A stretch of 35,158 nt of DNA from Muribaculaceae bacterium (GCA_016281825.1 JAEEJI010000199.1:1-35158), one strand, 5' to 3'; shown: positions 1 to 8,804, counted from the stretch's first letter. Program-made: numbers and translations. Notes: generated by a model not told the origin, from the letters alone.

Positions 1-12
1 CCAATAAATGAT

Positions 13-20
13 TACCTTTG
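13..20 (+). promoter_or_regulatory. Bacteroidetes -7 promoter element for the first secreted-protein gene
   Basis: TACCTTTG matches the Bacteroidetes sigma -7 consensus TAnnTTTG and lies 72 bp before the chosen ATG. The matching -33 element would fall outside the window, so only half the promoter can be seen. Confidence 0.5.
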
Positions 21-91
21 CCCCAACGTAATTGGCAAACCATTTAAAAGATACAAACCAAGATTATTTATTAACTAAAAACCAAACAATT

Positions 92-2818
92 ATGAAAAAA
101 ATTCTATCATTATTGATGCTCATGCTGCTATGTACAACAGCATGGGCAACTGAGGTGACCCTGGAATATACTGGTAGCACTACCGGAAACATGTCTGGCG
201 AAAATGATGCTGCGCTTGTCGGCCTTGATGCAACAGCATGGTCTGTGGTGGGCGAAAAGGGATCCGCAAGCAACATGCCAGGCCTTAACAAAGATGGCGA
301 TATAAGACTTTATGGGAATGCAAATGGTGGCAACACGCTTACTGTCACTTCACTTTCTGGAGCAACAATTAATTCTATCACTATCACTTTCACTGGCGCT
401 AATTATAGTAACGCCTATGTGAGCGTTGGAGGTGAGGACGTTACTGGCTCGAATGGAGTTTATGAGATTGGCAATTCAGCTTTTGTGATTGGCAATGCAA
501 ACACAAATACCACCCAAGTCCGAATCAAAAAAATCGTCATAAATTACGCTAGTGATGAACCAGAGGCTCCCACAATCCTCCTCAACGGTGTGGCTCCTGC
601 TACTAGCTACTATGTAAGTGATCTTCCGCTGTCGTTGACCATTACGAGTAATAATGGTACTGAGACTCCTTATTATCACTACTCGTTTGCCGCTGACCCC
701 GAAACTGTGTCATCAACTATCCGTGCCGGTGCAACTGAGTTGACCACGGGCGAGAGTCCTGCTCTCAATCTACAGAAGGGTTCGAACAAACTGTGGGTTG
801 CCGAAGCAATCCCAAACACTGAGACACAGCAGTGGTCTTCATCGCAATGGGCATCAGCAACATTCACCATCAAGGAAGACCCGACAACCGTTGCCAACAT
901 CGCTGAGTTCAACGCTTTGGATGATAATACCGAAGTAACCTTTAATGGCACCGTGACTGTTTTGGGTCAAAAAGACAGTTACCTTTATGCTCAGGATGAT
1001 GAGAAGGGTATGCTGATTTACGGAAGTGGTCTTCCTTCATACCAGCTTGGTGACAAGATTTCAGGTTTCAAGGGTAATAAGACCACTTTTAAAGGTGCTC
1101 CTGAAATGAATAATCTTGTCACTACAAGTTTTGGTGAAGCTTCTGGTAACGAGCTCCCTACTGCCATCGAAATGAACATTGCTGACGTCAAACTCGAAAA
1201 CTTCGGACGCTATGGCGTCATCAAAGGCGCTACTGTTGCTGCATTGTCTGGTAACAATAGTTCTCTTACTGTAGGTGACGCTACCACATCTTTGGCATTA
1301 TTCAATCGTTTTGGTATTGCAGCTGAAGATTGGCCCGACCAGACCAAGACATACGATGTCTATGGGGTAGCTAGCTACTATGAAGCAAATCAATTCTTGC
1401 CATTGCAGTTTGTGGAGGTTGAGGCCCCGGTTGAGTTCGGCATTACGGTGACTCCTGCTACTGGCGATTACACTGAGCCAGTAACCGTTACTATCACACC
1501 GACTGGAGTCGGCGAGAATGAAGAAGTGCTCATTACCTATAACCTGAAGGAAGAGGCCACTCCTCTTACCTATGACGGACCATTCACGTTGTACGAAACT
1601 ACAACTGTCACGGTTGAAGCAATGAATGAAGCTGGTACCATAAAGGAGTGGAGTGGCACTTACAATATCACGCTGCCCGCTCTGAAGCTGAAGGTTACAC
1701 CTGGGGCTGGTACTTATACCGAGGCTCAGACTGTGACCGCATCGGTCGAAGGAACCACTTATGGCGATGGTGATGATGATATTGAATGGATGTGGGAATT
1801 CACGCCTGCAAGTAATGCTAAAACCGCCGCTGAAGGTGAGGGCGCAACGGTAACTGTAGATGAAAGCGGTACACTGCACTTCTTAGGCATTGAGACAATC
1901 TCTGGCCGTGAGGTTGAAGGCGATTTCGTATATGTCATTGACCCGAACTATCAGCCAGCCAAGTACCAGTTGGTGACCAGCGCAGCTGACCTTGTCGCAA
2001 ACAAGAACTACCTTATCGTATCGACTGTCGATAACGACACTTATGCAATGAGTGAGCAAAAGACTAACAATCGTGGGGCATCTGTAGAAACAATTGCAGC
2101 TGATGGCACCATCACTCCTTCAGAGAATGCACGAATCATTAAGCTTGAGGGAGAGACTGACGCATGGTACTTGAAGGTTATTAGCGATGTAGACGGTGGC
2201 TATCTGTACGCTGCTAGTTCTAGCTCCAATCAACTGAAAACAGAACAGACACAAAGCATCGATAGTAAAGCCGCCATTACTTTTGAAGATGGTGTCACAA
2301 ACATCACGTTCCACAAATCTAGTAATCGTAACGTGCTTCAATTTAATCCAAATACAAGTAATAATAATCCCCTCTTCGCTTGCTACGCTAGCGCTTCTCA
2401 AAAACCAGTTGTGCTTTACAAGGAAGTTGAGGCGGGCACTACCTACACCATCACCCCCGACAAAGCGCCTGGTGCATACGACGGCATGGTGCTCGTGAAG
2501 CCTGTTGTGGATCCGGCTCTGCCCGAGGGCGCAAAGATCTATTACACATTCACCGAGGGAACTGCTAAAGCTGAAGGCGAAACCGAGGTGCCGGCAACCG
2601 GCGTGAAATTGACAAAGAGCGGAACACTCACCTTCATCGCTCGTGACGCTGATAATGCTGAATTGGCACGCAGCGAAAGCTTGGCTTACACCATCAACTC
2701 GCTCTTTGGTGACCTCAATGGTGATGGCGAGGTTGACGTGGCAGATGTGAACATCCTCGTGAACATCATCTTGGGCACTTATTACAACAATAACAACAAC
2801 GGCAACAGTGGTGAGTAA
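92..2818 (+). CDS. Secreted modular surface protein (OB-fold, chitobiase-C-like repeats, dockerin-like end)
   Basis: The product is 908 residues from the internal ATG that opens the signal peptide MKKILSLLMLMLLCTTAWA; the ORF-track start 20 codons upstream would bury that peptide. After the signal comes a beta-sandwich module (about 20-160), a chitobiase/FN3-like segment, an OB-fold-like segment starting TVANIAEFNAL (about 265-440), two more chitobiase-C-like repeats, a segment starting YQLVTSAADLVANKNYLIV (about 620-785), and a further beta-sandwich. It ends with GDLNGDGEVDVADVNILVN, one Ca-binding dockerin-type repeat, and an Asn-rich tail. The three genes downstream end in a sorting-type tail instead. 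Similar modules recur in all four tandem genes. No catalytic site was recognised, so an adhesin, binding or scaffold role is inference. Confidence 0.85.
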   Translation: MKKILSLLMLMLLCTTAWATEVTLEYTGSTTGNMSGENDAALVGLDATAWSVVGEKGSASNMPGLNKDGDIRLYGNANGGNTLTVTSLSGATINSITITFTGANYSNAYVSVGGEDVTGSNGVYEIGNSAFVIGNANTNTTQVRIKKIVINYASDEPEAPTILLNGVAPATSYYVSDLPLSLTITSNNGTETPYYHYSFAADPETVSSTIRAGATELTTGESPALNLQKGSNKLWVAEAIPNTETQQWSSSQWASATFTIKEDPTTVANIAEFNALDDNTEVTFNGTVTVLGQKDSYLYAQDDEKGMLIYGSGLPSYQLGDKISGFKGNKTTFKGAPEMNNLVTTSFGEASGNELPTAIEMNIADVKLENFGRYGVIKGATVAALSGNNSSLTVGDATTSLALFNRFGIAAEDWPDQTKTYDVYGVASYYEANQFLPLQFVEVEAPVEFGITVTPATGDYTEPVTVTITPTGVGENEEVLITYNLKEEATPLTYDGPFTLYETTTVTVEAMNEAGTIKEWSGTYNITLPALKLKVTPGAGTYTEAQTVTASVEGTTYGDGDDDIEWMWEFTPASNAKTAAEGEGATVTVDESGTLHFLGIETISGREVEGDFVYVIDPNYQPAKYQLVTSAADLVANKNYLIVSTVDNDTYAMSEQKTNNRGASVETIAADGTITPSENARIIKLEGETDAWYLKVISDVDGGYLYAASSSSNQLKTEQTQSIDSKAAITFEDGVTNITFHKSSNRNVLQFNPNTSNNNPLFACYASASQKPVVLYKEVEAGTTYTITPDKAPGAYDGMVLVKPVVDPALPEGAKIYYTFTEGTAKAEGETEVPATGVKLTKSGTLTFIARDADNAELARSESLAYTINSLFGDLNGDGEVDVADVNILVNIILGTYYNNNNNGNSGE

Positions 2819-2839
2819 ACATTAACAGAATCCACATTG

Positions 2840-2881
2840 ATTGGCGGAAGACCCCTACGCGGATCCTCCGCCAATTTTTTT
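2840..2881 (+). terminator. Rho-independent terminator
   Basis: ATTGGCGGA and TCCGCCAAT form a 9-bp stem followed by a T-run, 22 bp after the stop codon of the first secreted-protein gene. Confidence 0.85.
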
Positions 2882-2934
2882 GTGAATAATATATAAATCT
2901 TTGGCGAAGAGTAACCCATTTCATAAATAATGAG

Positions 2935-2959
2935 TATTTTTGCGCATTCGCTATTTTTG
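2935..2959 (+). promoter_or_regulatory. Two candidate -7 elements before the second secreted-protein gene
   Basis: TATTTTTG occurs twice (2935-2942 and 2952-2959), each fitting TAnnTTTG, 45-70 bp before the ATG. A convincing -33 TTG at the usual 20-bp spacing is not present for either. Confidence 0.4.
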
Positions 2960-3003
2960 TGAAGAGACTAACTAACACTATTAACATTTAAACCAACATT
3001 TCA

Positions 3004-4815
3004 ATGAAGAAACTGTTTCTCTCAATGATGTTGACGCTTGCCTGCCTGCTGGGCGCAAGCGCACAGACTCTCACCGTATGCGACGGCGAGGCAACAAACG
3101 AGTATCAGCCTATCTATGGCTACAACTATGATGTGCTTAACCAGTACAGTCATATGATTTATCCGGCCTCTATGCTCTCCGATATGGCTGGAAGAACCAT
3201 TACCAGTGTAACCTTCTATGCTACAAGTGCGATTCAGTTTAGTGGTGGAACGCAGAGTCTGGCAGTAAAAGAAGTGGAAGAGACTTCCATTAATACCAAG
3301 GTTACTGATGGTACCGAGGTGTTCAACGGCACATTCGCCATTGATGGCGACAAGCTGGTCATTACATTTGATGATGGCTTTGAGTATGATGGCGGCAACC
3401 TGATGCTGATTACCAAGGTCGTAGCAAAAGGTACTTATAAGGACACAGAATTCTATGGCATCGAGTCGACTGGTTCAAGCATGCATTATAACTGGAGCGC
3501 ATCAATCGACAATTTCCTCCCAAAGGCTACCTTCACTTATGAGGGCGAACCCGCAGAATATGCTGTTCGCATAGACAAGAATGAGATAGCGTTTGGCACT
3601 GTGCCTAGCAATAATCTCCCGAAGACTGAAAACGTGCGCATTACCAATAAGGGCATCAATGCAATCACACCGACTGTCTCAATCAATGGTGCTGCATTCA
3701 CGACCACTTATCAGGCAACCACACTTGCCAAAAACGAGTATGTGGACATCCCCGTGGTGTTCAATGCCGAACAGTCAGAGACTGCTTACGAAGGAACGAT
3801 GACCATCACTGCCTATGACGGAGAAGGTGGTCTCATTACTGTGTCTCTCAACGGCACCGTAGGCGAGCCTGTCTATGAGGTGACCGTAGCTGACGGCAAT
3901 CAAACAAACAATTACATTCCCTTGTACTCTTTGTATTGGGATACCATGAATGCTATGTCGCAGGTTATCTACAAGAAATCTGATCTTGCAAATATCGTAG
4001 GAAAAGAAATCACTAGCATCACCTACTATCCACAAACGGCAATCACCCTTAATACTGATGGCGAGGCTACCATTTCGTTTGGCACAACGACTAGTGACAC
4101 CTTTGATTCGGCCACTCCGTTCGATGGAACTCGCGTTGCAACCTGGAAACCGACAAGCGATGGAGGTCTGTTCGTTGAGTTAGATGAACCTTACCTGTAT
4201 GATGGAGCAGCCAATTTGGTTGTTGACTTCAGGGTTACAACTAACAGCGCAACCTACCAAACTCCCGCAGTTCCCTTTATCGGCGTACAGACGGGTGGTA
4301 CGAACTATGTCTCAATCTACAAGTATAGCGGTAGTACATATTACCGTTCCACATTCACTCCGAAGACCACCTTTGGTTATCGCGACGTGGAGCAGCCCGT
4401 TGAGTACACGATCACGATGACTCCCGAGCCGGGTACGTTTGACGGACCGCAGACCGTGCTCGTCACTGTTGAGCCCGAAATGCCCGAGGGAGCTAGCATC
4501 AAGTACACCTTCGAGGCGGGTCACCGTGAGGCCGAGGAGATGGACTACAACGATAGCGGTATCGAGATTACCCAGAGTGGCTTGCTCACCATTATCGTCC
4601 GTGACGCCACTGGCGCAGAACTGGCTAGCACAGAGGGTGAGTACACCATCAACGGTTCCACCACCGCCATCGAGGCCATCAGTGGCAAGGCAGTGGCAGG
4701 CGTGCGCTACTACAACGTGGCAGGCGTGGCGAGCGACAAGGCCTTCGACGGCGTGAACATCGTTGTGACCACCTACACCGACGGCACCCAGCACGTAACT
4801 AAGATTGTGAAATAA
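3004..4815 (+). CDS. Secreted modular surface protein with ASH-like domain and C-terminal sorting-type tail
   Basis: The product is 603 residues with signal peptide MKKLFLSMMLTLACLLGASAQ. Two copies of a roughly 170-residue module follow (about 22-185 and 295-465), each with a YP/YK..L...G..ITS(I/V)T(F/Y)Y signature. They flank an Ig-like domain of the ASH / choice-of-anchor-D type (about 187-290, FGTVPSNNLPKTENVRITN). A chitobiase-C-like beta-sandwich (about 470-550) precedes a tail beginning IEAISGKAVAGVRYYNVAG and ending VTKIVK. That tail is shared with the next two genes and resembles type IX secretion C-terminal domains. No enzyme motif is visible. Its terminator indicates a single-gene unit. 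A surface-displayed adhesin or binding protein is the likeliest role, by inference. Confidence 0.87.
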   Translation: MKKLFLSMMLTLACLLGASAQTLTVCDGEATNEYQPIYGYNYDVLNQYSHMIYPASMLSDMAGRTITSVTFYATSAIQFSGGTQSLAVKEVEETSINTKVTDGTEVFNGTFAIDGDKLVITFDDGFEYDGGNLMLITKVVAKGTYKDTEFYGIESTGSSMHYNWSASIDNFLPKATFTYEGEPAEYAVRIDKNEIAFGTVPSNNLPKTENVRITNKGINAITPTVSINGAAFTTTYQATTLAKNEYVDIPVVFNAEQSETAYEGTMTITAYDGEGGLITVSLNGTVGEPVYEVTVADGNQTNNYIPLYSLYWDTMNAMSQVIYKKSDLANIVGKEITSITYYPQTAITLNTDGEATISFGTTTSDTFDSATPFDGTRVATWKPTSDGGLFVELDEPYLYDGAANLVVDFRVTTNSATYQTPAVPFIGVQTGGTNYVSIYKYSGSTYYRSTFTPKTTFGYRDVEQPVEYTITMTPEPGTFDGPQTVLVTVEPEMPEGASIKYTFEAGHREAEEMDYNDSGIEITQSGLLTIIVRDATGAELASTEGEYTINGSTTAIEAISGKAVAGVRYYNVAGVASDKAFDGVNIVVTTYTDGTQHVTKIVK

Positions 4816-4835
4816 ACATTGGCTCTAAACCTATT

Positions 4836-4876
4836 AAATTGGCAGATGACCCCGTGAGGGTTTTCTGCCAATTTTG
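4836..4876 (+). terminator. Rho-independent terminator
   Basis: AAATTGGCAGA pairs with TCTGCCAATTT (11 bp) around a GC-containing loop, followed by TTTGTTT, just after the second secreted-protein gene. Confidence 0.85.
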
Positions 4877-4921
4877 TTTGGCAATTTTGTTTAGACAATC
4901 TGTGATTATACAGCAATTTTG

Positions 4922-4952
4922 TTGCGGCTGAAAGAAAAAAGCTTTAACTTTG
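4922..4952 (+). promoter_or_regulatory. Bacteroidetes promoter (-33 TTG, -7 TAACTTTG)
   Basis: TTG at 4922-4924 and TAACTTTG at 4945-4952 are separated by 20 bp. The following bases GCGGTGAAAT are identical to those after the -7 element of the next gene's promoter. It lies about 50 bp before the third secreted-protein ATG. Confidence 0.72.
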
Positions 4953-5003
4953 CGGTGAAATATCTACAAACCTATTTTATTCACCTTATAAACAACTATC
5001 ACA

Positions 5004-6674
5004 ATGAAGAAATTACTATCTCTTATGTTGATGTCGCTGCTCTGTGTGACCGCAGTGGCAGAGACTGTGACGTTTACCTTTAACACTGTAGCGGGTATTG
5101 AGCAACTTGGCATTGCTTACCCCACATTGGGTAATGGGACCAATCTGGACGGCACCTACACGCTTGGCGGCGTGACCATGTCATTCACAAATGGTGGAAC
5201 CCCCACTCGCATTTGGAACAGCTTGGATGGACCCGACTTGCGCGTGTACAAAAATGGTGGTTCGCTTACGTTCACCGCTGATGAAACAATCACATCCATC
5301 GTGTTCACTAGTGCCAACAACAGTATAGGCAACCTCACCCCTAGCAGTGGCGAACTGACCGAAGGCACGTGGACCGGCTCGGCAACATCGGTCACATTTA
5401 CGGCTGGTGAAACGACACGCATCAACACCATTGATGTTACCTACGGAGGTAGCACACCACCTCAGCCCCAGACCGTGGCAACACCCGTCATCACCTTTAA
5501 TCCGGCTCATCCCTATGAGGGCGACGAGGCAACTTGCACCATCACGTGCGAGACCGAGGGTGTCAACATCATGTATGCCCTCAACGACGGCAACTTCCAG
5601 CAGTACTCCGAGCCCTTCACATTGACTGAGACCACTACCGTCAAGGCAAAAGCCCTGCTTAGCACTCCCACAGCTACTGACCCTGTTGAGAGCGAGGTGG
5701 CTGAAAAGACGCTGACCTTTGATCCGACTGTGGCCAACATCTCCGAGCTGACCAAGTTGGCCCATAACACCTACTTCAAGATGACCGGCGAGGCCGTTGT
5801 TGTCTATGTCAACGGAGGATATCTCTACATCAAGGATGACACGGGTTATACGTTGATTTACAATAGCACTCTCACTGGAATTGCCGCGGGTAATACCATC
5901 AGCAACCTCAAGGGCAAAGTGAATATCTACAAGAACCTGTTTGAGGTCACCAATGCAACCTACGAGTTCGAGACCACTGAAATTGCCGTTGAGCCTATTG
6001 CAATGACCATTCCTAACATCACCGCCGAAAATATGAACCAGTATGTGGTCATCAAGGGTGTTACCCTGAGTGATGTGTCTGGGCGCAACATCAAGCTCAA
6101 TGATGTTGACGGCAACCAGTTCCCTGGTTACAGCCAGAACTTCTGCAACTTCCCTGAGGACCTCGAGAAAACCTACGATGTGACCGGCTTTGTGGCAGTG
6201 TTCAACACCACAGTCCAAATCTATCCCGTGAGCTTTGACGAGGCAGTTGTCGCCGAACCGGTAATCACCGTTGACCCCGACTTTGGAGAGTACTTGGGTG
6301 TCCAGACGGTGCATGTGACTGTCGAGAACATGCCCGAGGGCGCAGTGATTGTTTACAATTTTGTTGCCGAGGAACCCACCCGTGACGGTGAGTGGCAGGA
6401 GTATGATGATGCCACGGGCATTGTCGTTGACAAGAGCGGTCTGTTGACCATCGCCCTGAACGATGCAACGGGTGAGGAAATCACCAGCATCGAGGGTGAG
6501 TATATCATTACCCCTGATTTCACCGGCATTGAGGCCATCAGTGGCAAGGCAGTGGCTGGCGTACGCTACTACAACGTAGCTGGCGTGGCGAGCGACAAGG
6601 CCTTCGACGGCGTGAACATCGTCATGACCACCTACACCGACGGCACACAGTGCGTCACCAAGGTCGTGAAATAA
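5004..6674 (+). CDS. Secreted modular surface protein (chitobiase-C-like, OB-fold, sorting-type tail)
   Basis: The product is 556 residues with signal peptide MKKLLSLMLMSLLCVTAVA. Domains in order: an N-terminal beta-sandwich (about 20-150) ending INTIDVTY; a chitobiase C-terminal-type repeat (about 155-245) with ITFNPAHPYEGDEATCTITC; an OB-fold-like domain (about 245-415) beginning TVANISELTKLAHNT, homologous to the one in the first gene; a beta-sandwich (about 420-510, TVDPDFGEYLGVQTV); and the 48-residue tail beginning IEAISGKAVAGVRYYNVAG. The last two modules are nearly identical to those of the fourth gene. No catalytic motif was seen. It has its own promoter and terminator. The long antisense ORF on the minus strand here is a composition shadow. 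Confidence 0.87.
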   Translation: MKKLLSLMLMSLLCVTAVAETVTFTFNTVAGIEQLGIAYPTLGNGTNLDGTYTLGGVTMSFTNGGTPTRIWNSLDGPDLRVYKNGGSLTFTADETITSIVFTSANNSIGNLTPSSGELTEGTWTGSATSVTFTAGETTRINTIDVTYGGSTPPQPQTVATPVITFNPAHPYEGDEATCTITCETEGVNIMYALNDGNFQQYSEPFTLTETTTVKAKALLSTPTATDPVESEVAEKTLTFDPTVANISELTKLAHNTYFKMTGEAVVVYVNGGYLYIKDDTGYTLIYNSTLTGIAAGNTISNLKGKVNIYKNLFEVTNATYEFETTEIAVEPIAMTIPNITAENMNQYVVIKGVTLSDVSGRNIKLNDVDGNQFPGYSQNFCNFPEDLEKTYDVTGFVAVFNTTVQIYPVSFDEAVVAEPVITVDPDFGEYLGVQTVHVTVENMPEGAVIVYNFVAEEPTRDGEWQEYDDATGIVVDKSGLLTIALNDATGEEITSIEGEYIITPDFTGIEAISGKAVAGVRYYNVAGVASDKAFDGVNIVMTTYTDGTQCVTKVVK

Positions 6675-6727
6675 TTTGTATCCACTATCCTTATCTTGGG
6701 AGAGGGAGCAACATCTCCAAATAAAAC

Positions 6728-6772
6728 AGGCGGGCAACCATCCATTGGCTGCCCGCCAATTATTTTATTTTT
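6728..6772 (+). terminator. Rho-independent terminator
   Basis: GGCGGGCA pairs with TGCCCGCC, extended internally by CCA/TGG, and is followed by an AT-rich, T-run-containing stretch. It sits just upstream of the -33 element of the next promoter. Confidence 0.85.
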
Positions 6773-6775
6773 TTA

Positions 6776-6806
6776 TTGCAAGGAATGGAAAAATACTATA
6801 TCTTTG
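6776..6806 (+). promoter_or_regulatory. Bacteroidetes promoter (-33 TTG, -7 TATCTTTG)
   Basis: TTG at 6776-6778 and TATCTTTG at 6799-6806 with a 20-bp spacer, then GCGGTGAAAT, the same initial transcribed sequence as the third gene's promoter. This places transcription start inside the ORF-track N-terminal extension and supports the internal ATG at 6860. Confidence 0.72.
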
Positions 6807-6859
6807 CGGTGAAATTGGAAGAGACTTTATTATTCACTCATAAACAAATAATTATCACG

Positions 6860-7750
6860 ATGAAGAAAATTTTATCTCTCATGATGTCGCTGCTGTGCCT
6901 GTGCGCTTGGGCCAAGACTTCCTCGCTTGTTTTCACCAAAATGGCAGATGGTGTTGGCCGAGCCGATGATGGCGCAACTTGGACCATCAAGTCTGATGCT
7001 TTTGAGGAAGGGTACGATGACGTTTGTGGCATTCAGTACGGATCAAACAAATCAAGTGTCAGATATTTGGAGTTCAACACAAGTGAAATCAAAGGTACTG
7101 TTACTAGTGTTGTCGTCAACACCCGTGACGTGCAGGAAACTGCTACCGTGTCGGTAACGGTGGGTGACACACCCTTCACTTGCAGTGGAAGCACGACTGC
7201 CACCAACACTTCGGCCGACTACTCTTTCTCCGGTACCGGCAGTGGAACCATTCTGGTACGCATTGACCGTGGCGAACGAATGACCAACGCCATCTTTGTG
7301 AAGTCAATCATTGTGACCTATCGCGACGAAGACGAGACAGTGATTACTGTGAATCCCGACTTTGGCGAGTATGAGAGCGCCCAGACCGTGTTTGTGACTG
7401 TCGAGAACATGCCCAAGGACGCGGTGATTGTGTACAACTTCGTCACTTCCAGTCCCAAAGGCCCAGAGTGGCAGGAATATGACGATACCAAGGGCATCTC
7501 GGTGGAACAGAGCGGCTTGCTTACTGTCGCCGTGAACGATGCACACGGTGAGGAAATCACCAGCATCGAGGGCGAGTATGTCATCAAGGGTGTTGCCACC
7601 GGCATCGAGGCCATCAGTGGCAAGGCAGTTGCTGGCGTGCGCTACTACAATGTGGCTGGTATGGCGAGCGACAAGGCCTTCGACGGCGTGAACATCGTCG
7701 TGACTACCTATACCGACGGCACCCAGGTTGTCACCAAGGTTGTGAAGTAA
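6860..7750 (+). CDS. Small secreted surface protein with C-terminal sorting-type tail
   Basis: The product is 296 residues from the ATG that opens the signal peptide MKKILSLMMSLLCLCAWA. The track start 28 codons upstream overlaps the promoter and is rejected. It is the shortest of the four tandem paralogues: one N-terminal beta-sandwich (about 20-155, ending VKSIIVTYRDED), one chitobiase-C-like module (about 160-245) with VNPDFGEYESAQTV, and the 48-residue tail ending VVTKVVK. It therefore amounts to the third gene without the internal chitobiase and OB-fold modules. No enzymatic signature is visible. Export and surface anchoring or release by the type IX system is inferred from the tail. Confidence 0.87.
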   Translation: MKKILSLMMSLLCLCAWAKTSSLVFTKMADGVGRADDGATWTIKSDAFEEGYDDVCGIQYGSNKSSVRYLEFNTSEIKGTVTSVVVNTRDVQETATVSVTVGDTPFTCSGSTTATNTSADYSFSGTGSGTILVRIDRGERMTNAIFVKSIIVTYRDEDETVITVNPDFGEYESAQTVFVTVENMPKDAVIVYNFVTSSPKGPEWQEYDDTKGISVEQSGLLTVAVNDAHGEEITSIEGEYVIKGVATGIEAISGKAVAGVRYYNVAGMASDKAFDGVNIVVTTYTDGTQVVTKVVK

Positions 7751-7789
7751 TCCAACCCCATTTCCTAAGAGGAGTTATTTACCCAACTA

Positions 7790-7831
7790 AAATCAGGCGG
7801 GAAACCAATCAATGGTTTCCCGCCTGATTTT
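7790..7831. terminator. Bidirectional terminator, perfect 18-bp stem
   Basis: AAATCAGGCGGGAAACCA and TGGTTTCCCGCCTGATTT are perfect complements around a 5-base loop, with short T-runs in both directions. It lies between the convergent fourth secreted-protein gene and the DUF2795 gene. Confidence 0.88.
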
Positions 7832-7866
7832 GCCTTCATTCCCTTCACAAAGGAGGGGGAATGGGC

Positions 7867-8091
7867 CTAATACTCCTCGGCGTCGAAGAAGAAGTCGTCG
7901 TCGGTGCTGGGATAGTCGGGCCAAATCTCCTCGATAGACTCATAGGTGTCGCCCTCATCCTCTATCTCCTGTAAGTTTTCTATAACCTCTAGCGGTGCAC
8001 CACTGCGCACGGCATAGTCGATGAGTTCCTCCTTGGTGGCGGGCCAGGGAGCATCCTCAAGTTTTGTAGCCAATTCTAGTGTCCAATACAT
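7867..8091 (-). CDS. DUF2795 family small protein
   Basis: The product is 74 residues and acidic at the C-terminus. WPATKEELIDYAVRSGAPLE followed by VIENLQEI and YESIEEIWPDYP matches the helical DUF2795 pattern found in many Bacteroidetes as small stand-alone proteins. The family has no established function in this phylum. There is no signal peptide or membrane segment, so it is probably cytoplasmic. It is transcribed towards the fourth secreted-protein gene and shares the bidirectional terminator with it. A weak -7 element lies about 125 bp upstream. Confidence 0.8.
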   Translation of the reverse strand: MYWTLELATKLEDAPWPATKEELIDYAVRSGAPLEVIENLQEIEDEGDTYESIEEIWPDYPSTDDDFFFDAEEY

Positions 8092-8216
8092 TGTATCTAT
8101 TTAATTTAGAATGGAGAATTGAGAATGGAGAGTTCTGCTTTGTCTCGTTCTCGATTCTTCTTTAAATTTTATTGCTTTTTGGGGTGGTCTAAATACCCCG
8201 GGTCAAAAAAAGTGCG

Positions 8217-8224
8217 CAAAAGTA
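8217..8224 (-). promoter_or_regulatory. Candidate -7 element for the DUF2795 gene
   Basis: The minus strand reads TACTTTTG, fitting TAnnTTTG; the surrounding bases resemble the TPR gene's promoter. No clear -33 TTG at 20 bp is present. The intervening 8092-8216 holds an AGAATGGAG-type short repeat and a GGGGT/ACCCC hairpin but no gene. Confidence 0.35.
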
Positions 8225-8240
8225 CTAACAATTTTAGACT

Positions 8241-8804
8241 TCACGCATTTTTGTCCCAATAAATTTCTTCAAATTGGTGCGTTACATTGTTAAATCTTGC
8301 AAAAACGAAGAAAAAGTCGCTCAAACGGTTGAGGTATTGCAGCACCAATGGGTTGACGGGAGCCTCGTGGCTCAGCGTAATCACGCGGCGTTCGGCGCGG
8401 CGCGTGACCGTGCGGCAGATGTCGCACAATGCGCTCAAGCGGCTTCCGCCAGGCAGGATAAAACCGCGGAACGGAGGCAATTCGGCATCCATCTCGTCAA
8501 TCTTCTGTTCCAACGTATGAACATCATCCTCGCTGAGGCCGAACACTGGTGCGTCCTCGCTGGTGTTTTCCGTGGCAAGGTAGGCTCCGATGTTAAAGAG
8601 CTTGTTCTGAATCTTCCGCACCAGTTCGGGCATGTCCTTCAGGTCATCAAGTTTGCTGTTGTGTGCCAGCAGACCGATGTTGGCATTAAGTTCGTCGATG
8701 GTCCCGTAGGCCTCGACACGCACGTCATCTTTGCTTACGCGCGTACCGCCGACAAGCGAGGTAGTCCCCTTGTCGCCGGTCAGTGTATATACTTTACTTT
8801 TCAT
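8241..8804 (-). CDS. pduO: Corrinoid adenosyltransferase, PduO type
   Basis: The product is 187 residues, the normal length for PduO-type ATP:cob(I)alamin adenosyltransferases, which move the 5'-deoxyadenosyl group from ATP to reduced cobalamin to make coenzyme B12. The N-terminal TGDKGTTSLVGG is the ATP-binding loop, followed by VEAYGTIDELNANIG; the helical C-terminal part carries the conserved CRTVTRRAERRV. It is cytosolic. Its start lies inside the end of the LOG-family gene (11-bp overlap), so the two are co-transcribed and probably translationally coupled. Other cobalamin genes are absent from the window, but a cobalamin riboswitch lies about 14 kb away. The symbol names the family type; there is no pdu operon here. 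Confidence 0.93.
   Translation of the reverse strand: MKSKVYTLTGDKGTTSLVGGTRVSKDDVRVEAYGTIDELNANIGLLAHNSKLDDLKDMPELVRKIQNKLFNIGAYLATENTSEDAPVFGLSEDDVHTLEQKIDEMDAELPPFRGFILPGGSRLSALCDICRTVTRRAERRVITLSHEAPVNPLVLQYLNRLSDFFFVFARFNNVTHQFEEIYWDKNA

Noticed and set aside
5181-6737. 518-codon minus-strand ORF
   Set aside because: Antisense to the third secreted-protein gene, which has a promoter, signal peptide, recognisable modules and terminator.
8181-8199. GGGGT/ACCCC hairpin as a terminator for the adenosyltransferase gene
   Set aside because: On the minus strand it is followed by A-runs rather than T-runs and has only a 5-bp stem.
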